Below are positions 9,001-15,566 of a stretch of DNA of 64,000 nucleotides, in pieces (positions within the stretch are counted from its first letter, which is position 1; every line of letters begins with the position of its first letter). A program made the translations under genes and the position numbers. The notes under the pieces were generated by a model that saw only the letters and a list, made by a program, of their open reading frames with translations, did no database searches and was not told where the DNA came from. Source of the stretch: Helicobacter sp. 13S00482-2 (GTDB lineage Bacteria; Campylobacterota; Campylobacteria; Campylobacterales; Helicobacteraceae); contig NZ_MLAT01000004.1 in the NCBI RefSeq assembly GCF_002272795.1, forward strand, positions 1-64,000, written 5' to 3'.

Positions 9001-11912
9001 TTTCCTTTTTCATCTTTTTGGGGTTGGCCTGTAGCAGCATCAATGATAGGAACCTTCACATCTCCACCAATGACACCTGTTAAGGTGGTGCCTTGAAGTT
9101 TGACATTGAGATTATCAGTGGTACCTAATTGGGTATTTGAGATCCTTCCAGCATTATTAAAAGAGAAATTCACATTTGAGCTATTCCCATCAAATTTACC
9201 TGTCCAAGCACTCTCTCCTTTTTTAGCATCAAATGCATTTGGAGTGAAGTTAAATGAAACACTTTGTTTGAAATTACTGCCATCTAAAGGAATCTTGATA
9301 TTGGCATCTGAACTCTTACCTGCCACAAAGCCATCACCTGGTTTATGGGTGACTCCTTCTTGGGTGAGGGTGGAAAATACAGGATTGCCAGAAGCATCTG
9401 TGTTTGGCACAATCTTAGTGGTACCATCAGGATTGCTTACTACCTTAGCATTCCCAAAGTTATAAGAAGCACTTTTAAGATCAGTTAAAGAAGAACTCTT
9501 CACACCTAAGAGTTTAGAAACAGAACTTGCATCTAAGCTCTCTCCTTTTCCTAGATGCACGGAAGTTCCAACAAGGTTAAATGAACTCATTTTTACATTA
9601 TCACTGAATTTGATATTGGCCACAGAAGAGATGTCTTTCCCACCTGTTGTGCTGAGTTTTCCTAGGTTGGCAAAGGTATAAGAAGAATCCTTTGAACCTC
9701 CAGAGATATTAATAGGTGTAGAAGGTTTGCCCTTAGTGTTACCATCTTTATCTGCCCCACCAAAGACAAAGCTCATATCATTTTTAGAAGTTGAAGAAGA
9801 ATTGATATCTCCTAAAGAGAGTTGCTTGGTTGTTCCATCACTTCCTGTTACAGGAGTGAAATCAAAGGTTCCTTTGATATCTCCATTGAATGCATTGGTG
9901 CTATCTCCTATTTTTCCAATGCTTTGTCCTGCTGTATTGGTGAAGATCAAAGAAGAGGGTTTGGAAGTATCGGTGTTTTTACTAGTGATATTACCCACAG
10001 AAGCACCATCAAATTTAGCAGTGATTTGAGCTTGGTTGGCATTGATATTGCCTACTTGAGCGTTTTTATTTAAATTGATGTTGAGTTTAACACCATTAGC
10101 TGCTGCTTGCTTGCCATTTCCAAAATTAATGTTTCCAATCTTGAGATTCTCTTTTCCTTGGGTGTTGGTGATGGAGATATTATCAGCCCAGTTTGATAAG
10201 GTGTTGATATTGCCTATGTTGGAACTATCAAAGGTTCCTGTGAGGACACCACCACTTGTCCAAGCAGTGGCTTTAACACTATCAGTGATATCGATATTAC
10301 CAATGTTTGCATTTTTGGTATTAAAATGCATCTCTCCACCCACAGTGTTTTTAATATCTCTTAATTTAGAATCTGTTACATTGAAGTTAGCTGCATTTTT
10401 AAAAACATTTTTAAAGCCAACATCAGAATTATTCACGATAGAGAAGGTAGGAGTGGTCTTATCAGATCCATTCTGGGTGTAATCAAGTGTGGGTAAGGTA
10501 CTATTAGAGACACTAACACCTACGGTACTCTTTAGGGCAGTGGATGCATTGTTGATCAATTTGCCTTCAAATTTAGCGTTATTGAAGAATTTGATTTGGA
10601 AGTTGGTGTTACCTTTAGAGTTTTCTTGACCAGGCTGATCAGTAGGCTTGGTTAAAGTAAAATCCCCTTTTAAGGTGGAGTTATCCACATAGATTTCTTT
10701 CCTGATATTGGGATTAGGAGCTCCCCAATACATACCACTAGCAGACTGTTTACCGTCATTTTGTTGAAATCTGGTGATTTCTAAAATAGAACCATTGGTT
10801 ACTTTGAATGTCATATCAAAACCATTGTATCCAAAGCTATCTATCTTTAAATTTGCTTGATCATCTACATTCACCACGCCAGTAGCCACAGAGACATTAT
10901 AATCTTTGATATGAACTTTCGCGCCACTTCTGACATTAAGACCATAGGAATATTTAGCTGCATCCCAATCAAGATTTTTAAAGTACCCAATCTCTGCGAC
11001 CGCACCATTTTTAAAGGTAAAAACAGGAGCACCCGCACTGATGTTCATATTTCCTACAAAAGCTTTACCCTTAAGAGAATCATATGACGTTCCAGTATAA
11101 TTCCCATCAAAGGTATAGTAAGTGGGGATAGCAAAACCACCGTAGTAAAAACTAAAATCTCCCTTATAAGCAGAATTTTTAAAATACGCATCAATGTTCT
11201 GTCCATTTCCTGCTTGAATTCCAAACCCAGCTTGAATATATTTTTTATTAAAATCAGAGTTTTCCCAAATTGTCCTACTTCCAGCTTTTGCTTCAGCAAC
11301 GGAGTTATTAAAATAAAAAGTGGCTGTACTAGCAGGATTTCTTATGGTTGCGCGATAGTTGTAATAAATATAATACACATCAGAATAGGTTTGATTCTGA
11401 GTGATCTGAAACATTTTCGCAATACTTTGGGTTACTCTACCACAAGCTTCATCTCCACTTAAAAGACATCTCGCATCTCCTTGAGAATAAACCTCAACAC
11501 GGTTGAGATTTCCATGATCTGCGGATAAAATATCTGGACGAATGGGTGCGGCTTGAATAGCCTGTGCTATATCGGCAGTGAATGGCAATAAAAATGCAGA
11601 AAGGACTAACGAAAATAAAGGAAAAAAAGATTTTTTTGACTTAGAAGCTTGAGAATGATGAGATAATGATGAATGCTCAAGTCTTTCAAAACTAATAGCA
11701 TCAACTTCGCTTGAAGTAGTATTGCAATTTAGGTTGCTTTGAAATCTTTCAGTACTAGAAAACTGATTGGTATTGCCTAAGTGTGAAGAGGGAGCTTTTA
11801 AGAGGGAGAATCTATCCCCCCCCCCCATAGTATGTAAATTATGTTCTGTATCATTGCCAATATTTTTGGCACCAATGCGTAGTACGGTACGCAAGAAGTT
11901 AGTCGTTGTCAT
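18..11912 (-). CDS. Giant VacA-like autotransporter with poly-G tract and SPOR-like tail
   Basis: A 3964-residue type V secreted surface protein. The ATG follows an AGGA ribosome site and a TATAAT box. Residues 1-90 are a hydrophilic extension that holds a GGG run encoded by 11 G. The signal peptide comes late: basic KSKK at 91-94, hydrophobic core about 95-112, probable cleavage after AQA at 118. The mature N-terminus has a C-x7-C pair (C149, C157). The passenger (about 160-3520) is built of beta-helix-like repeats such as FNNTGA and RGTN, typical of VacA2-repeat proteins (FaaA, ImaA, VlpC in H. pylori). An autotransporter barrel spans about 3530-3825, beginning near GELRG and ending GARFNF. 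Residues 3826-3964 are a Lys/Gln-rich linker, a CQGC motif and a SPOR-like domain (about 3882-3945, with YLVGPYVDKAQ). Family membership is clear. An adhesin or toxin role is inference. Confidence 0.9.
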   Translation of the reverse strand: MTTTNFLRTVLRIGAKNIGNDTEHNLHTMGGGDRFSLLKAPSSHLGNTNQFSSTERFQSNLNCNTTSSEVDAISFERLEHSSLSHHSQASKSKKSFFPLFSLVLSAFLLPFTADIAQAIQAAPIRPDILSADHGNLNRVEVYSQGDARCLLSGDEACGRVTQSIAKMFQITQNQTYSDVYYIYYNYRATIRNPASTATFYFNNSVAEAKAGSRTIWENSDFNKKYIQAGFGIQAGNGQNIDAYFKNSAYKGDFSFYYGGFAIPTYYTFDGNYTGTSYDSLKGKAFVGNMNISAGAPVFTFKNGAVAEIGYFKNLDWDAAKYSYGLNVRSGAKVHIKDYNVSVATGVVNVDDQANLKIDSFGYNGFDMTFKVTNGSILEITRFQQNDGKQSASGMYWGAPNPNIRKEIYVDNSTLKGDFTLTKPTDQPGQENSKGNTNFQIKFFNNAKFEGKLINNASTALKSTVGVSVSNSTLPTLDYTQNGSDKTTPTFSIVNNSDVGFKNVFKNAANFNVTDSKLRDIKNTVGGEMHFNTKNANIGNIDITDSVKATAWTSGGVLTGTFDSSNIGNINTLSNWADNISITNTQGKENLKIGNINFGNGKQAAANGVKLNINLNKNAQVGNINANQAQITAKFDGASVGNITSKNTDTSKPSSLIFTNTAGQSIGKIGDSTNAFNGDIKGTFDFTPVTGSDGTTKQLSLGDINSSSTSKNDMSFVFGGADKDGNTKGKPSTPINISGGSKDSSYTFANLGKLSTTGGKDISSVANIKFSDNVKMSSFNLVGTSVHLGKGESLDASSVSKLLGVKSSSLTDLKSASYNFGNAKVVSNPDGTTKIVPNTDASGNPVFSTLTQEGVTHKPGDGFVAGKSSDANIKIPLDGSNFKQSVSFNFTPNAFDAKKGESAWTGKFDGNSSNVNFSFNNAGRISNTQLGTTDNLNVKLQGTTLTGVIGGDVKVPIIDAATGQPQKDEKGNVKTQTKAQDVTLSVDASAGSVTDGLSIIGDGKHDITLDFSGNNAKDKFTGAILGGNADSSITIKNLDGINISQTGGGSIVDGLKNAGVSGINNPDAAKNPDGSKQNIPADKKQNINTATEFKIQGSDIKGNIKDANYKYNLSFDTNANRPSDETGKEIPAAHYSGNSIDFSSNSNDQSISFSGEGSINPNNHQALNVHTGTGNTKLNFNNTGATVVLHNTDKAGDDSSLSIKGTSLIGDWNKGTTDAQFDSKSKFYGVLGGSKDKPVVINLQENSLYSSNDPVVQAAYEGKLKGTDSSGKPIFGIPEIDLSTTGLKDVSFNDPGELLKLSGLSKENGLDKGNLVASNMSLIGNLYSKLDEKARSKVKANLSFRTDSTDDKEDTSLTTDHIGVFADGSSVSFYGEGSLKALTPYDATTKTGGVVTISLGGFDSGNTNFNFNNTGANVVFSQVKGQKDVKGNFNIRGTNIALDNGLSAWAGSKVNLVFANASANTKDTLLKTQDGTLLTSNKDAQGHLKNISDYVDTSTLSLKAGTVSFKGTDNQMTFIGDTSVLATPLVTKPMELSGNAKAQINLINMGTALAISLQNIIQAQGGKIDDIATALATLQAKQSGLSDESAIAAYVASAKSTILTALSKQTMADLLMQNNNGGGAGSVQYTYNLKGTTLGSLNIAAPLSADGKNQTNVIINAIFDNRELQDRESDDLKYYENSNAIGASKLEIAKAALNGNLAMDNHVHAHFSFIGEDAINSNAKITGGASDSTFLFQDLSLNFGAGSGFSNLGMNGKVILNGVNAKGTFQPTGKVNFVSLNSDKKEITGLVFKNYEDNQEVSTLSDNLDKDGHLFGTNANLSDILKVKNTSFIGTIDSSSPTVFTFAGKNSSGFTSNTTSNATSLGSNAKDVTLNLIDVGVVQVSNINAGAKTDAPSNTINLYGQSALSLNTVGSKTSLSVGGNDNVIINALIDKSNAALWGANDQGSLGFDIEGSTEVNSIYHITFNGGIPYPSTDQSFYTGQIGLLNTSSVINFIDAGNLRDSQFENTKAAVNLTRTTVSGDIFFNTGLLDFSNGNSAFSGSVVSKDPNDNKKDLYFNFTGNNKADKIFNNTGKDHNFYLSGGEGSVFTFINLVDNHFTSSPTPIVWQSRNSTDSVFNTLGFNGVHFRAADNARDYKMFGGSKVYQNLDANTTFRFVGTSITGNINSGYNLDFTFYNAKGSITAYGTAVELNEAFYNGTSIASDKNLSINAIGAGSFGSQEVSLKAGGTLKMSASSDDGEVGSIYVASVNAGSSLNINHLGFRGRFVTSKDANNEGGDITANFTGSEVQDGFVFGTKDGSLNLSLSDTTLNNAREQKILIGNANTVNLNFNNANIIKIYSSDKSFEDTITDAASQTTWGENTEGGLIGAGSITSRGTSIIGDLYTQVDAKSKKSSLLADLSFDSTSNNPSFYQGNYIGALKGGSKLSFIGKGSLRSQDKSSTNLKGYDALTKSDTGTVQIDLAGNSDALDLTLNNTGANVALNQDGNKTGWFVRGNFNVRGTNLSLKNGLDTDFGGNISINAVFARAQQSTQYSLLSTKGGNLLTDAKDINGNAKDINDYVEASTLNVGNRLQIRGGTHYFTFIGDASVLPSTDTVVLANFASVVNTNLINLGNALLASIPIKDASDNLSTITAGSILFKGATGGGGSTATYNYTLRGTNLGETTIASGSASNDTEKVKVNFNAIFDARDLNNRVDSNGDAQEDLQYYSDAKAIGNTKLEIAKSSLSGALKLGSNDDEAKLVNANVFFYGQGSFGENASITGGSSTSNVFFSNLANLDYLKFNTFNGTSYVVNSSMSGNLADDANASATSTQGVLKAYFNQNMGDMSDMSEKAKEFVDAANKALSGGIKLNLSTDHIFNAAIGKTAGSLHLAFIGSNATGSNFKIGDDNKANIYSFVDYGKIDLATLASNGSSVNGTIKWVGNSYQVGKVHNSVDANVDVNTAGDEIKHNEYQAQDGKQDINFDFGGSINNPDGSKKEIGTIKDASDIKDDKGNVVKKGGATADSTYSVSNLTNSSSSNPNDHAFNTNNDNIINSLNQLLNPNNDASKDPFQNTTGTIGIKDTNIKGDLNQNKNYKDSAGNDKQFTGTIAANFDSTNTSNPSSLDGNIKGDATKNISFKGEGSSGFKNDKTISGGDKNSQYSFNDVGTLDTKAINNILNGGETYNGSGTAKASNAGNFNFDGSTSIKGNITDAANTSNIKDQTINIGKDKTTSPHGMQYEGDISTSAKVDANFGVGTKVKIINKNAQSVYDFSNFANEDAPVVAEIDMDSYQKGRVVGFNGSVSLIGSIQDINNTGNQYKFVGGNGKKAGQWILTKDSSVDYIGIGNKEVSMEALNAPTLNNPLAIIDLRGEDAFNSNIAGASLMGGAFISGATGGFYDNYVPLNISIKTLDATNGVWRLGVNLANGTSSMINISNVASSTNRVNYVQFFPQKTGNLNAPILFANVGASISPNFFKGVESKVGLRIYTPTVVGMNVTRNAGSSGGTSGTPDVKSTEYYLTALSSSINSDVVTPIEQTLSSAYRNFRVETNNLHLRMGELRGIGASQGAWGRVMNGMGSDDNNKDFYTTIQAGYDYKFDVLGGVNYVGVVADTSIITSKGNDYQGTGNTLGLGIYNTYLMDNGLYVDAITKYLYMHNRIDSLTTSEQILGNHAFLLGAEVGYRYHLDSLLPLMKIALNPYTKGYYVEPQVEIIYGYIGGNNFHTSINSVSEASSISATLEGNHALISRIGAVFGKEIRTNGFYGDIRLGISYVNEANTGGNTSLVDSISPDAITSSTPSNNKLNLSLGTNVKINEDWRVYADVSRTFFGIYNIDYNLNIGARFNFGKKTSAYQRNIQAQKEQEAKRAKQQQASKNNLGIQASKILSIDEAKNKCQGCAPESGYYYKVVTLSSKNANLEKQLKKYPYRIYSFKDNKNQTLHSYLVGPYVDKAQLDSHKADIDKLTQWANNNNNAQAEVYEVKNAK
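3555..4800 (-). repeat. Internal duplication in giant autotransporter, copy B
   Basis: The second copy runs from SIIGDLYTQVDAKSKKS to VFFSNLANLDYL. It keeps NVRGTNL, INDYVEASTL, FIGDASVL, AIFDARDL and LEIAKSSLSG in the same order as copy A. The copies have diverged, so the duplication is not recent, but short stretches such as CAGAAG-x-ATCTCCAATGAAGG remain alike at DNA level. Confidence 0.7.
6670..7970 (-). repeat. Internal duplication in giant autotransporter, copy A
   Basis: About 430 residues of the passenger, from SLIGNLYSKLDEKARSK to FLFQDLSLNF, align in order with a second block at 3555-4800. Shared landmarks are NIRGTNI, the ISDYVD.STL block, FIGDTSVL, AIFDNREL and LEIAKAALNG. Copy A carries an extra Ala/Gln-rich helical insert (about 40 residues) before the GGGAGS segment. 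Confidence 0.7.
11816..11826 (-). repeat. Homopolymeric G(11) tract inside coding region (contingency tract)
   Basis: Eleven consecutive C on the plus strand read as G on the coding strand. They form codons ATG-GGG-GGG-GGG-GAT at residues 29-33 of the giant autotransporter. With 11 G the frame stays open for all 3964 codons. Gain or loss of one or two G would end translation before the signal peptide. Helicobacter and Campylobacter are known to switch surface genes by slippage in such tracts; switching here is inferred from tract length and position. Confidence 0.85.
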
Positions 11913-11960
11913 AGGGTTCCTTGTCGTTAATTTAGATTGTTAATGTACAAATTCAGTGAA

Positions 11961-11966
11961 ATTATA
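11961..11966 (-). promoter_or_regulatory. Probable -10 box of the giant autotransporter gene
   Basis: A perfect TATAAT on the minus strand lies about 49 bases before the ATG at 11912. The stretch upstream of it is T-rich, as is common in epsilon-proteobacterial housekeeping promoters, which have weak -35 boxes. The predicted transcript starts near 11954 and carries the AAGGAA ribosome site. Confidence 0.55.
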
Positions 11967-12231
11967 CTGTACTTCAAATGAAAAATGTTTAAAGTATTCT
12001 TAAAAAGTAAGAAAAAGACACAGAAGTTACCAAAAATTTTCCAAAAGTAATCATTCTAAATGAATTTTTCAATCTTAAAAATATCGATAAAATGGGAATT
12101 TGGAGATTTGAGAAGACAAAATGATGTATTGAGAAAGGGATAGTTGAATAAAGTGAAAGAATTCTATTTATTACTAGAAATCTCGCTGATTTTAACTCAA
12201 TTTCATCTAAAATCCCCTCTGATTTAACTCA

Positions 12232-12288
12232 AAAGTAAATGAAATCTCTGTTTTTTTCATTTACTTTGGTTTGCTTTCATTTACTTTG
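12232..12288. repeat. Three copies of TTTCATTTACTTT, one inverted
   Basis: The 13-mer TTTCATTTACTTT occurs at 12255-12267 and 12275-12287, a 20-base period. Its exact reverse complement lies at 12232-12244. The first two copies encountered can form a 13-bp stem with a 10-base loop. The spacing suggests a multi-site operator or a structured leader, but no known consensus is matched. Confidence 0.6.
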
Positions 12289-12465
12289 AATGGAAGGTGA
12301 TAAAATTCATACTTAAAATCAAGATTGTAATTGGTTTTGAGTGAAAGCACTTCTTTGACTATCAATGATTGTGTCCTCATTTAGAAGGGAATTGGTGTTT
12401 TGATGATACTAAGAAGTTATTATGAGAAGCGTTTGATTGGAATTTGATGTGATGGTATTGTTTGT

Positions 12466-12487
12466 ATTTCAACTAGATAGTTGAAAT
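12466..12487. repeat. Inverted repeat with 10-bp arms
   Basis: ATTTCAACTA at 12466-12475 and its exact complement TAGTTGAAAT at 12478-12487 are separated by two bases. A third copy of ATTTCAACTA lies at 12506-12515. There is no T-tract, so a terminator for the operon ending at 12565 is doubtful. Confidence 0.55.
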
Positions 12488-12564
12488 TTGAGTGGTTTTG
12501 AACAAATTTCAACTAAAATATAAATTCAATAGATAGCTTTTATATTAAAAGTACCCATGCTTGA

Positions 12565-13365
12565 TTATTTGAATGTGGTACCACCATCAATCACAACAGT
12601 TTGACCTGTCAGCCAAGAACTCTGGGTGTCATCACATAAGAAAAACGCTGCTCCAGCTAAATCTTCAGGTGTTCCCATACGATTTAGAGGGGATTGGGTC
12701 TCAACGGCATTTTTTATCTCTGCATAATCTGGAAAAGCCCTGAGTGCATCTGTATCAATAGGCCCACCACTGACTGCATTTACCCTGATACCATATGATC
12801 CAAGCTCTGTGGCGGCATATTTTACCATCGTCTCAACGGCATTTTTTGAATTTCCATGTCCTGCGTAATTTGGCATATAAACAAGATTGCCCGTAGAGCT
12901 AAGGGAGACGATAGCTCCCCCGCCATTTTCTTTCATTCTTTTGGCGGCTTCTTGTGCTCCTACAACAAAAGCAAGAACGGTGGCTGTGTAGATATTATTG
13001 AGTCCTCTGGGCTTTAATCTCATAAAAGGGGCAAAACCTCCTGCTACTGATTTTCCATAAATGATTGCATTGGATATGAAAAAATCCACACGCTTAAAGT
13101 CTTCATCAATTTTTTTGAATAATTCAATATACTGCTCAGGTTCAAGTACATTTAATGGATAGTATTTTGCTTTAATAGAATATTTTTCCATTACATCTTT
13201 GGCGATTTTAGCGGCCTCTTCTTCATTTTTATTGTAAGTAAAGGCAACATCTACACCATTTTGTGCGAATTTATACAAAATCGCTTTGCCAATGCCTCTA
13301 GTGGCTCCACTGATAACAAGAGTTTTCCCCTTCATATAATCTGTCGTATTCTGCAAACTTGTCAT
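12565..13365 (-). CDS. SDR-family oxidoreductase, FabL-like enoyl-ACP reductase
   Basis: A 266-residue Rossmann-fold short-chain dehydrogenase. The nucleotide-binding GATRGIG is at 20-26, and there is a C-terminal GQTVVIDGG motif. The catalytic pair is Tyr167-x6-Lys174, the spacing found in enoyl-ACP reductases (FabI, FabL) rather than the Y-x3-K of classical SDRs. Fatty-acid elongation or polyunsaturated-substrate reduction in the cytoplasm is therefore likelier than the hydroxysteroid dehydrogenase name often given to the H. pylori relative HP1014. The ATG overlaps the dapA stop by four bases (ATGA), so it is translationally coupled as the last gene of the ppk operon. Confidence 0.8.
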   Translation of the reverse strand: MTSLQNTTDYMKGKTLVISGATRGIGKAILYKFAQNGVDVAFTYNKNEEEAAKIAKDVMEKYSIKAKYYPLNVLEPEQYIELFKKIDEDFKRVDFFISNAIIYGKSVAGGFAPFMRLKPRGLNNIYTATVLAFVVGAQEAAKRMKENGGGAIVSLSSTGNLVYMPNYAGHGNSKNAVETMVKYAATELGSYGIRVNAVSGGPIDTDALRAFPDYAEIKNAVETQSPLNRMGTPEDLAGAAFFLCDDTQSSWLTGQTVVIDGGTTFK

Positions 13366-14246
13366 TTTAACACCTCATAATTTTGTAAAGTTTTTTCGAT
13401 TAAATCCATATGTTCTTTGTTTGGGGCTACTAAAGGAAGGCGATATTGTAAATTATCAATCAACCCTGCTAAATACATTGCAGCTTTTATAGGAATAGGA
13501 TTACTTTCGCAAAACAAAACCTTATTTATAGCATAAAGTTCATTATTAATTCTTTTAGAGTTGGGTAAATCTTTATCTAAAGCGTATTTGGTGAGTTGTG
13601 AAATTTTATCAGGCAATAGGTTGCCTGTAACTGATATGACGCCTTTTCCGCCATTTGCAAGGATAGGATAATTGATAGCATCTTCTCCACTAAAAATTGC
13701 CATTTCACTAATGTTTTGATCAAACTCTATGACTCTTTCTAAAGATCCTGAAGCTTCTTTGATAGCAAAAATATTTTTCACATCTTTGAATAATCTTATA
13801 GCGGTTTGAACTTCAATATTCACTCCTGTTCTACCTGGCACATCATAAAGCATTAAAGGGAGTTCTACGGAGTGTGCAACTGCCTTATAGTGCTCATAAA
13901 TACCTTCTTGAGTAGGTTTGTTATAATAAGGACTCACGCACAATATCCCATCTGCTCCACTTTTTTGTGCAAATTGAGCGAGTTCTATGGCTTCTGCTGT
14001 GGAATTGCTACCTGCACCTGCTAGGACTTTTACCCCACTGCCCTTACAAGTATTCACGGCAATTTCAATGCATCGCATGTGTTCTTTATGGGTCAATGTA
14101 GCACATTCCCCTGTCGTGCCTACTGGCACACAAGCATTCATTCCATATTTGATTTGTCGTTTGATAAGTTTTTCGTAATTTTCTTCATCAATTTGTGAAT
14201 TTTTAAAGGGCGTGATTAAAGCACTCATAGCACCACAAAATAACAT
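13362..14246 (-). CDS. dapA: 4-hydroxy-tetrahydrodipicolinate synthase
   Basis: This enzyme condenses pyruvate with aspartate semialdehyde, the first committed step to diaminopimelate and lysine. At 294 residues it has the usual DapA length. The Schiff-base lysine is Lys163 (FAIKEASGS), the catalytic tyrosine is Tyr134 (LYDVPGRTG), and the substrate loop GTTGECATL is at 43-51. The ATG at 14246 is preceded by AGGAG that overlaps the stop of the M16 peptidase gene, supporting this start over the internal Met7. It is the fifth gene of the operon. Confidence 0.95.
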   Translation of the reverse strand: MLFCGAMSALITPFKNSQIDEENYEKLIKRQIKYGMNACVPVGTTGECATLTHKEHMRCIEIAVNTCKGSGVKVLAGAGSNSTAEAIELAQFAQKSGADGILCVSPYYNKPTQEGIYEHYKAVAHSVELPLMLYDVPGRTGVNIEVQTAIRLFKDVKNIFAIKEASGSLERVIEFDQNISEMAIFSGEDAINYPILANGGKGVISVTGNLLPDKISQLTKYALDKDLPNSKRINNELYAINKVLFCESNPIPIKAAMYLAGLIDNLQYRLPLVAPNKEHMDLIEKTLQNYEVLK

Positions 14247-14255
14247 CTTTAGCTC

Positions 14256-15566
14256 CTATTTTTTTAAGATGAGGGTTGTTTGAGCTGAGGGAATGAAATA
14301 TTTATTGGCTACATCTACGATATCTTGGATATTGAGTGCATCAAATTTTTGTTCATATTCTAGCAATGGCTTGATGTCACCTCTAGCAAAGTAACTTCCA
14401 AAGAGATCTGCAACACTTGAAGAATCTTCTAGACTATAGATAAAACTAGCTTTTGTATTGATTTTAATTTTATCTAGTTGTTCTTGAGTGATTTTGCCTT
14501 TTTTAATTTTATCAATCAAAGCTAAGATTTCTTTTTTGACAACCTCAGCATCAATGCCTTTATTGGCTCCTGCCATCAACAAAAATATGCCCTCATCTTT
14601 TAGATCCATACTGTAGGCGTACGCTTGAGAAACAAGATGTTTTTTATCCACAAGTTCGCTTTGAAGTAATGCACTCTTACCGCCACTTAAAATATCGGCG
14701 ATGGCGCTTAGGGCGACTTGATCTTTGCTCTGAAAATTAGGGATTTTATATCCTATGGCAATCCATTGCACCTGTGTATCTTTATGCACGATGACTTGGC
14801 GTGAGCCATCTTGTTTTGGTTCTTGCATATAAACTTCTGGGATTTTGGAGATTTTATTTTTGATGTTTGAAAAGTGTTTTTTGGCACTATTAAAAACCTC
14901 TCTTGGATCAATATCCCCTGCAACTAAAACAATAGCATTGTTTGGTTGGTAATACGTGGCGTGAAATTTAGTGATGTCGTTAATATCCCAATTCAAGATG
15001 TCTTCCATAAATCCAATGGGTGTCCAATGATAGGGGTGATAAACAAAAGCAGTATTGAAAAATCTAAAATACAAATACCCCATCGGTGAATTATCTGTTC
15101 GCCATCTTCTCTCTTCGGCAACAACGTTTCGTTCGGGTAAAAACTCATCTTCTTTGAGAGATAGGTTTCCCATTAGCTCAGCAAACAATTCAAGGGATTT
15201 GTCTAGATTTTGTGCACTTGATTTGATGAAATATCGTGTGTAGTCAAAACCAGTAGATGCATTGGTGAGACCACCAAATTTTTTTACAATTTCATCAAAT
15301 TCACCTGATTTTAAGTTCTTGGTGGATTTGAAGTTCATATGTTCAAGCATATGTGCGATTCCGCTTTTACCCATCATTTCATTTCTAGATCCCACTTTAT
15401 AAAAAACATCTGTCTCTATGACTCCACTGCCATTTCTCATCGGAATAACCACGATTTGCAATCCATTTTCTAGCTGAATTTGCTCATACTTTGGAAGAAA
15501 TGACTGAACCTTTGCATTGACCATAATAACTCCTAAAATCATTAGAATAAAAAATATTTTTTTCAC
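14256..15566 (-). CDS. M16 family zinc peptidase, exported
   Basis: A 436-residue insulinase-type metalloprotease with a signal peptide (MKKIFFILMILGVIMVNA). The inverted zinc motif HxxEH is at 72-76 (HMLEH), and the downstream glutamate lies in the NVVAEERRW segment. The second, inactive-type M16 half follows. It matches H. pylori HP1012 (PqqE-like) in size and position. It probably degrades peptides in the periplasm; the substrate is unknown. The start is GTG at 15566, overlapping the pyrD stop (GTGA), so the genes are coupled. Confidence 0.88.
   Translation of the reverse strand: MKKIFFILMILGVIMVNAKVQSFLPKYEQIQLENGLQIVVIPMRNGSGVIETDVFYKVGSRNEMMGKSGIAHMLEHMNFKSTKNLKSGEFDEIVKKFGGLTNASTGFDYTRYFIKSSAQNLDKSLELFAELMGNLSLKEDEFLPERNVVAEERRWRTDNSPMGYLYFRFFNTAFVYHPYHWTPIGFMEDILNWDINDITKFHATYYQPNNAIVLVAGDIDPREVFNSAKKHFSNIKNKISKIPEVYMQEPKQDGSRQVIVHKDTQVQWIAIGYKIPNFQSKDQVALSAIADILSGGKSALLQSELVDKKHLVSQAYAYSMDLKDEGIFLLMAGANKGIDAEVVKKEILALIDKIKKGKITQEQLDKIKINTKASFIYSLEDSSSVADLFGSYFARGDIKPLLEYEQKFDALNIQDIVDVANKYFIPSAQTTLILKK

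Larger units (their letters stand above)
11913..12564. other. 652-base intergenic region upstream of the autotransporter
   Basis: No gene was seen between the end of the FabL-like gene and the start of the autotransporter. It holds the autotransporter promoter, a cluster of inverted and direct copies of TTTCATTTACTTT (12232-12288), and a second near-perfect hairpin (12466-12487). No factor-independent terminator with a T-tract was found for the upstream operon. Confidence 0.7.

Noticed and set aside
360-11462. Many open frames of 60-135 codons on the plus strand and in other minus-strand frames inside the giant autotransporter
   Set aside because: They arise from the repetitive Asn/Gly/Ser codon bias of the real gene, lack ribosome sites and resemble no protein family.
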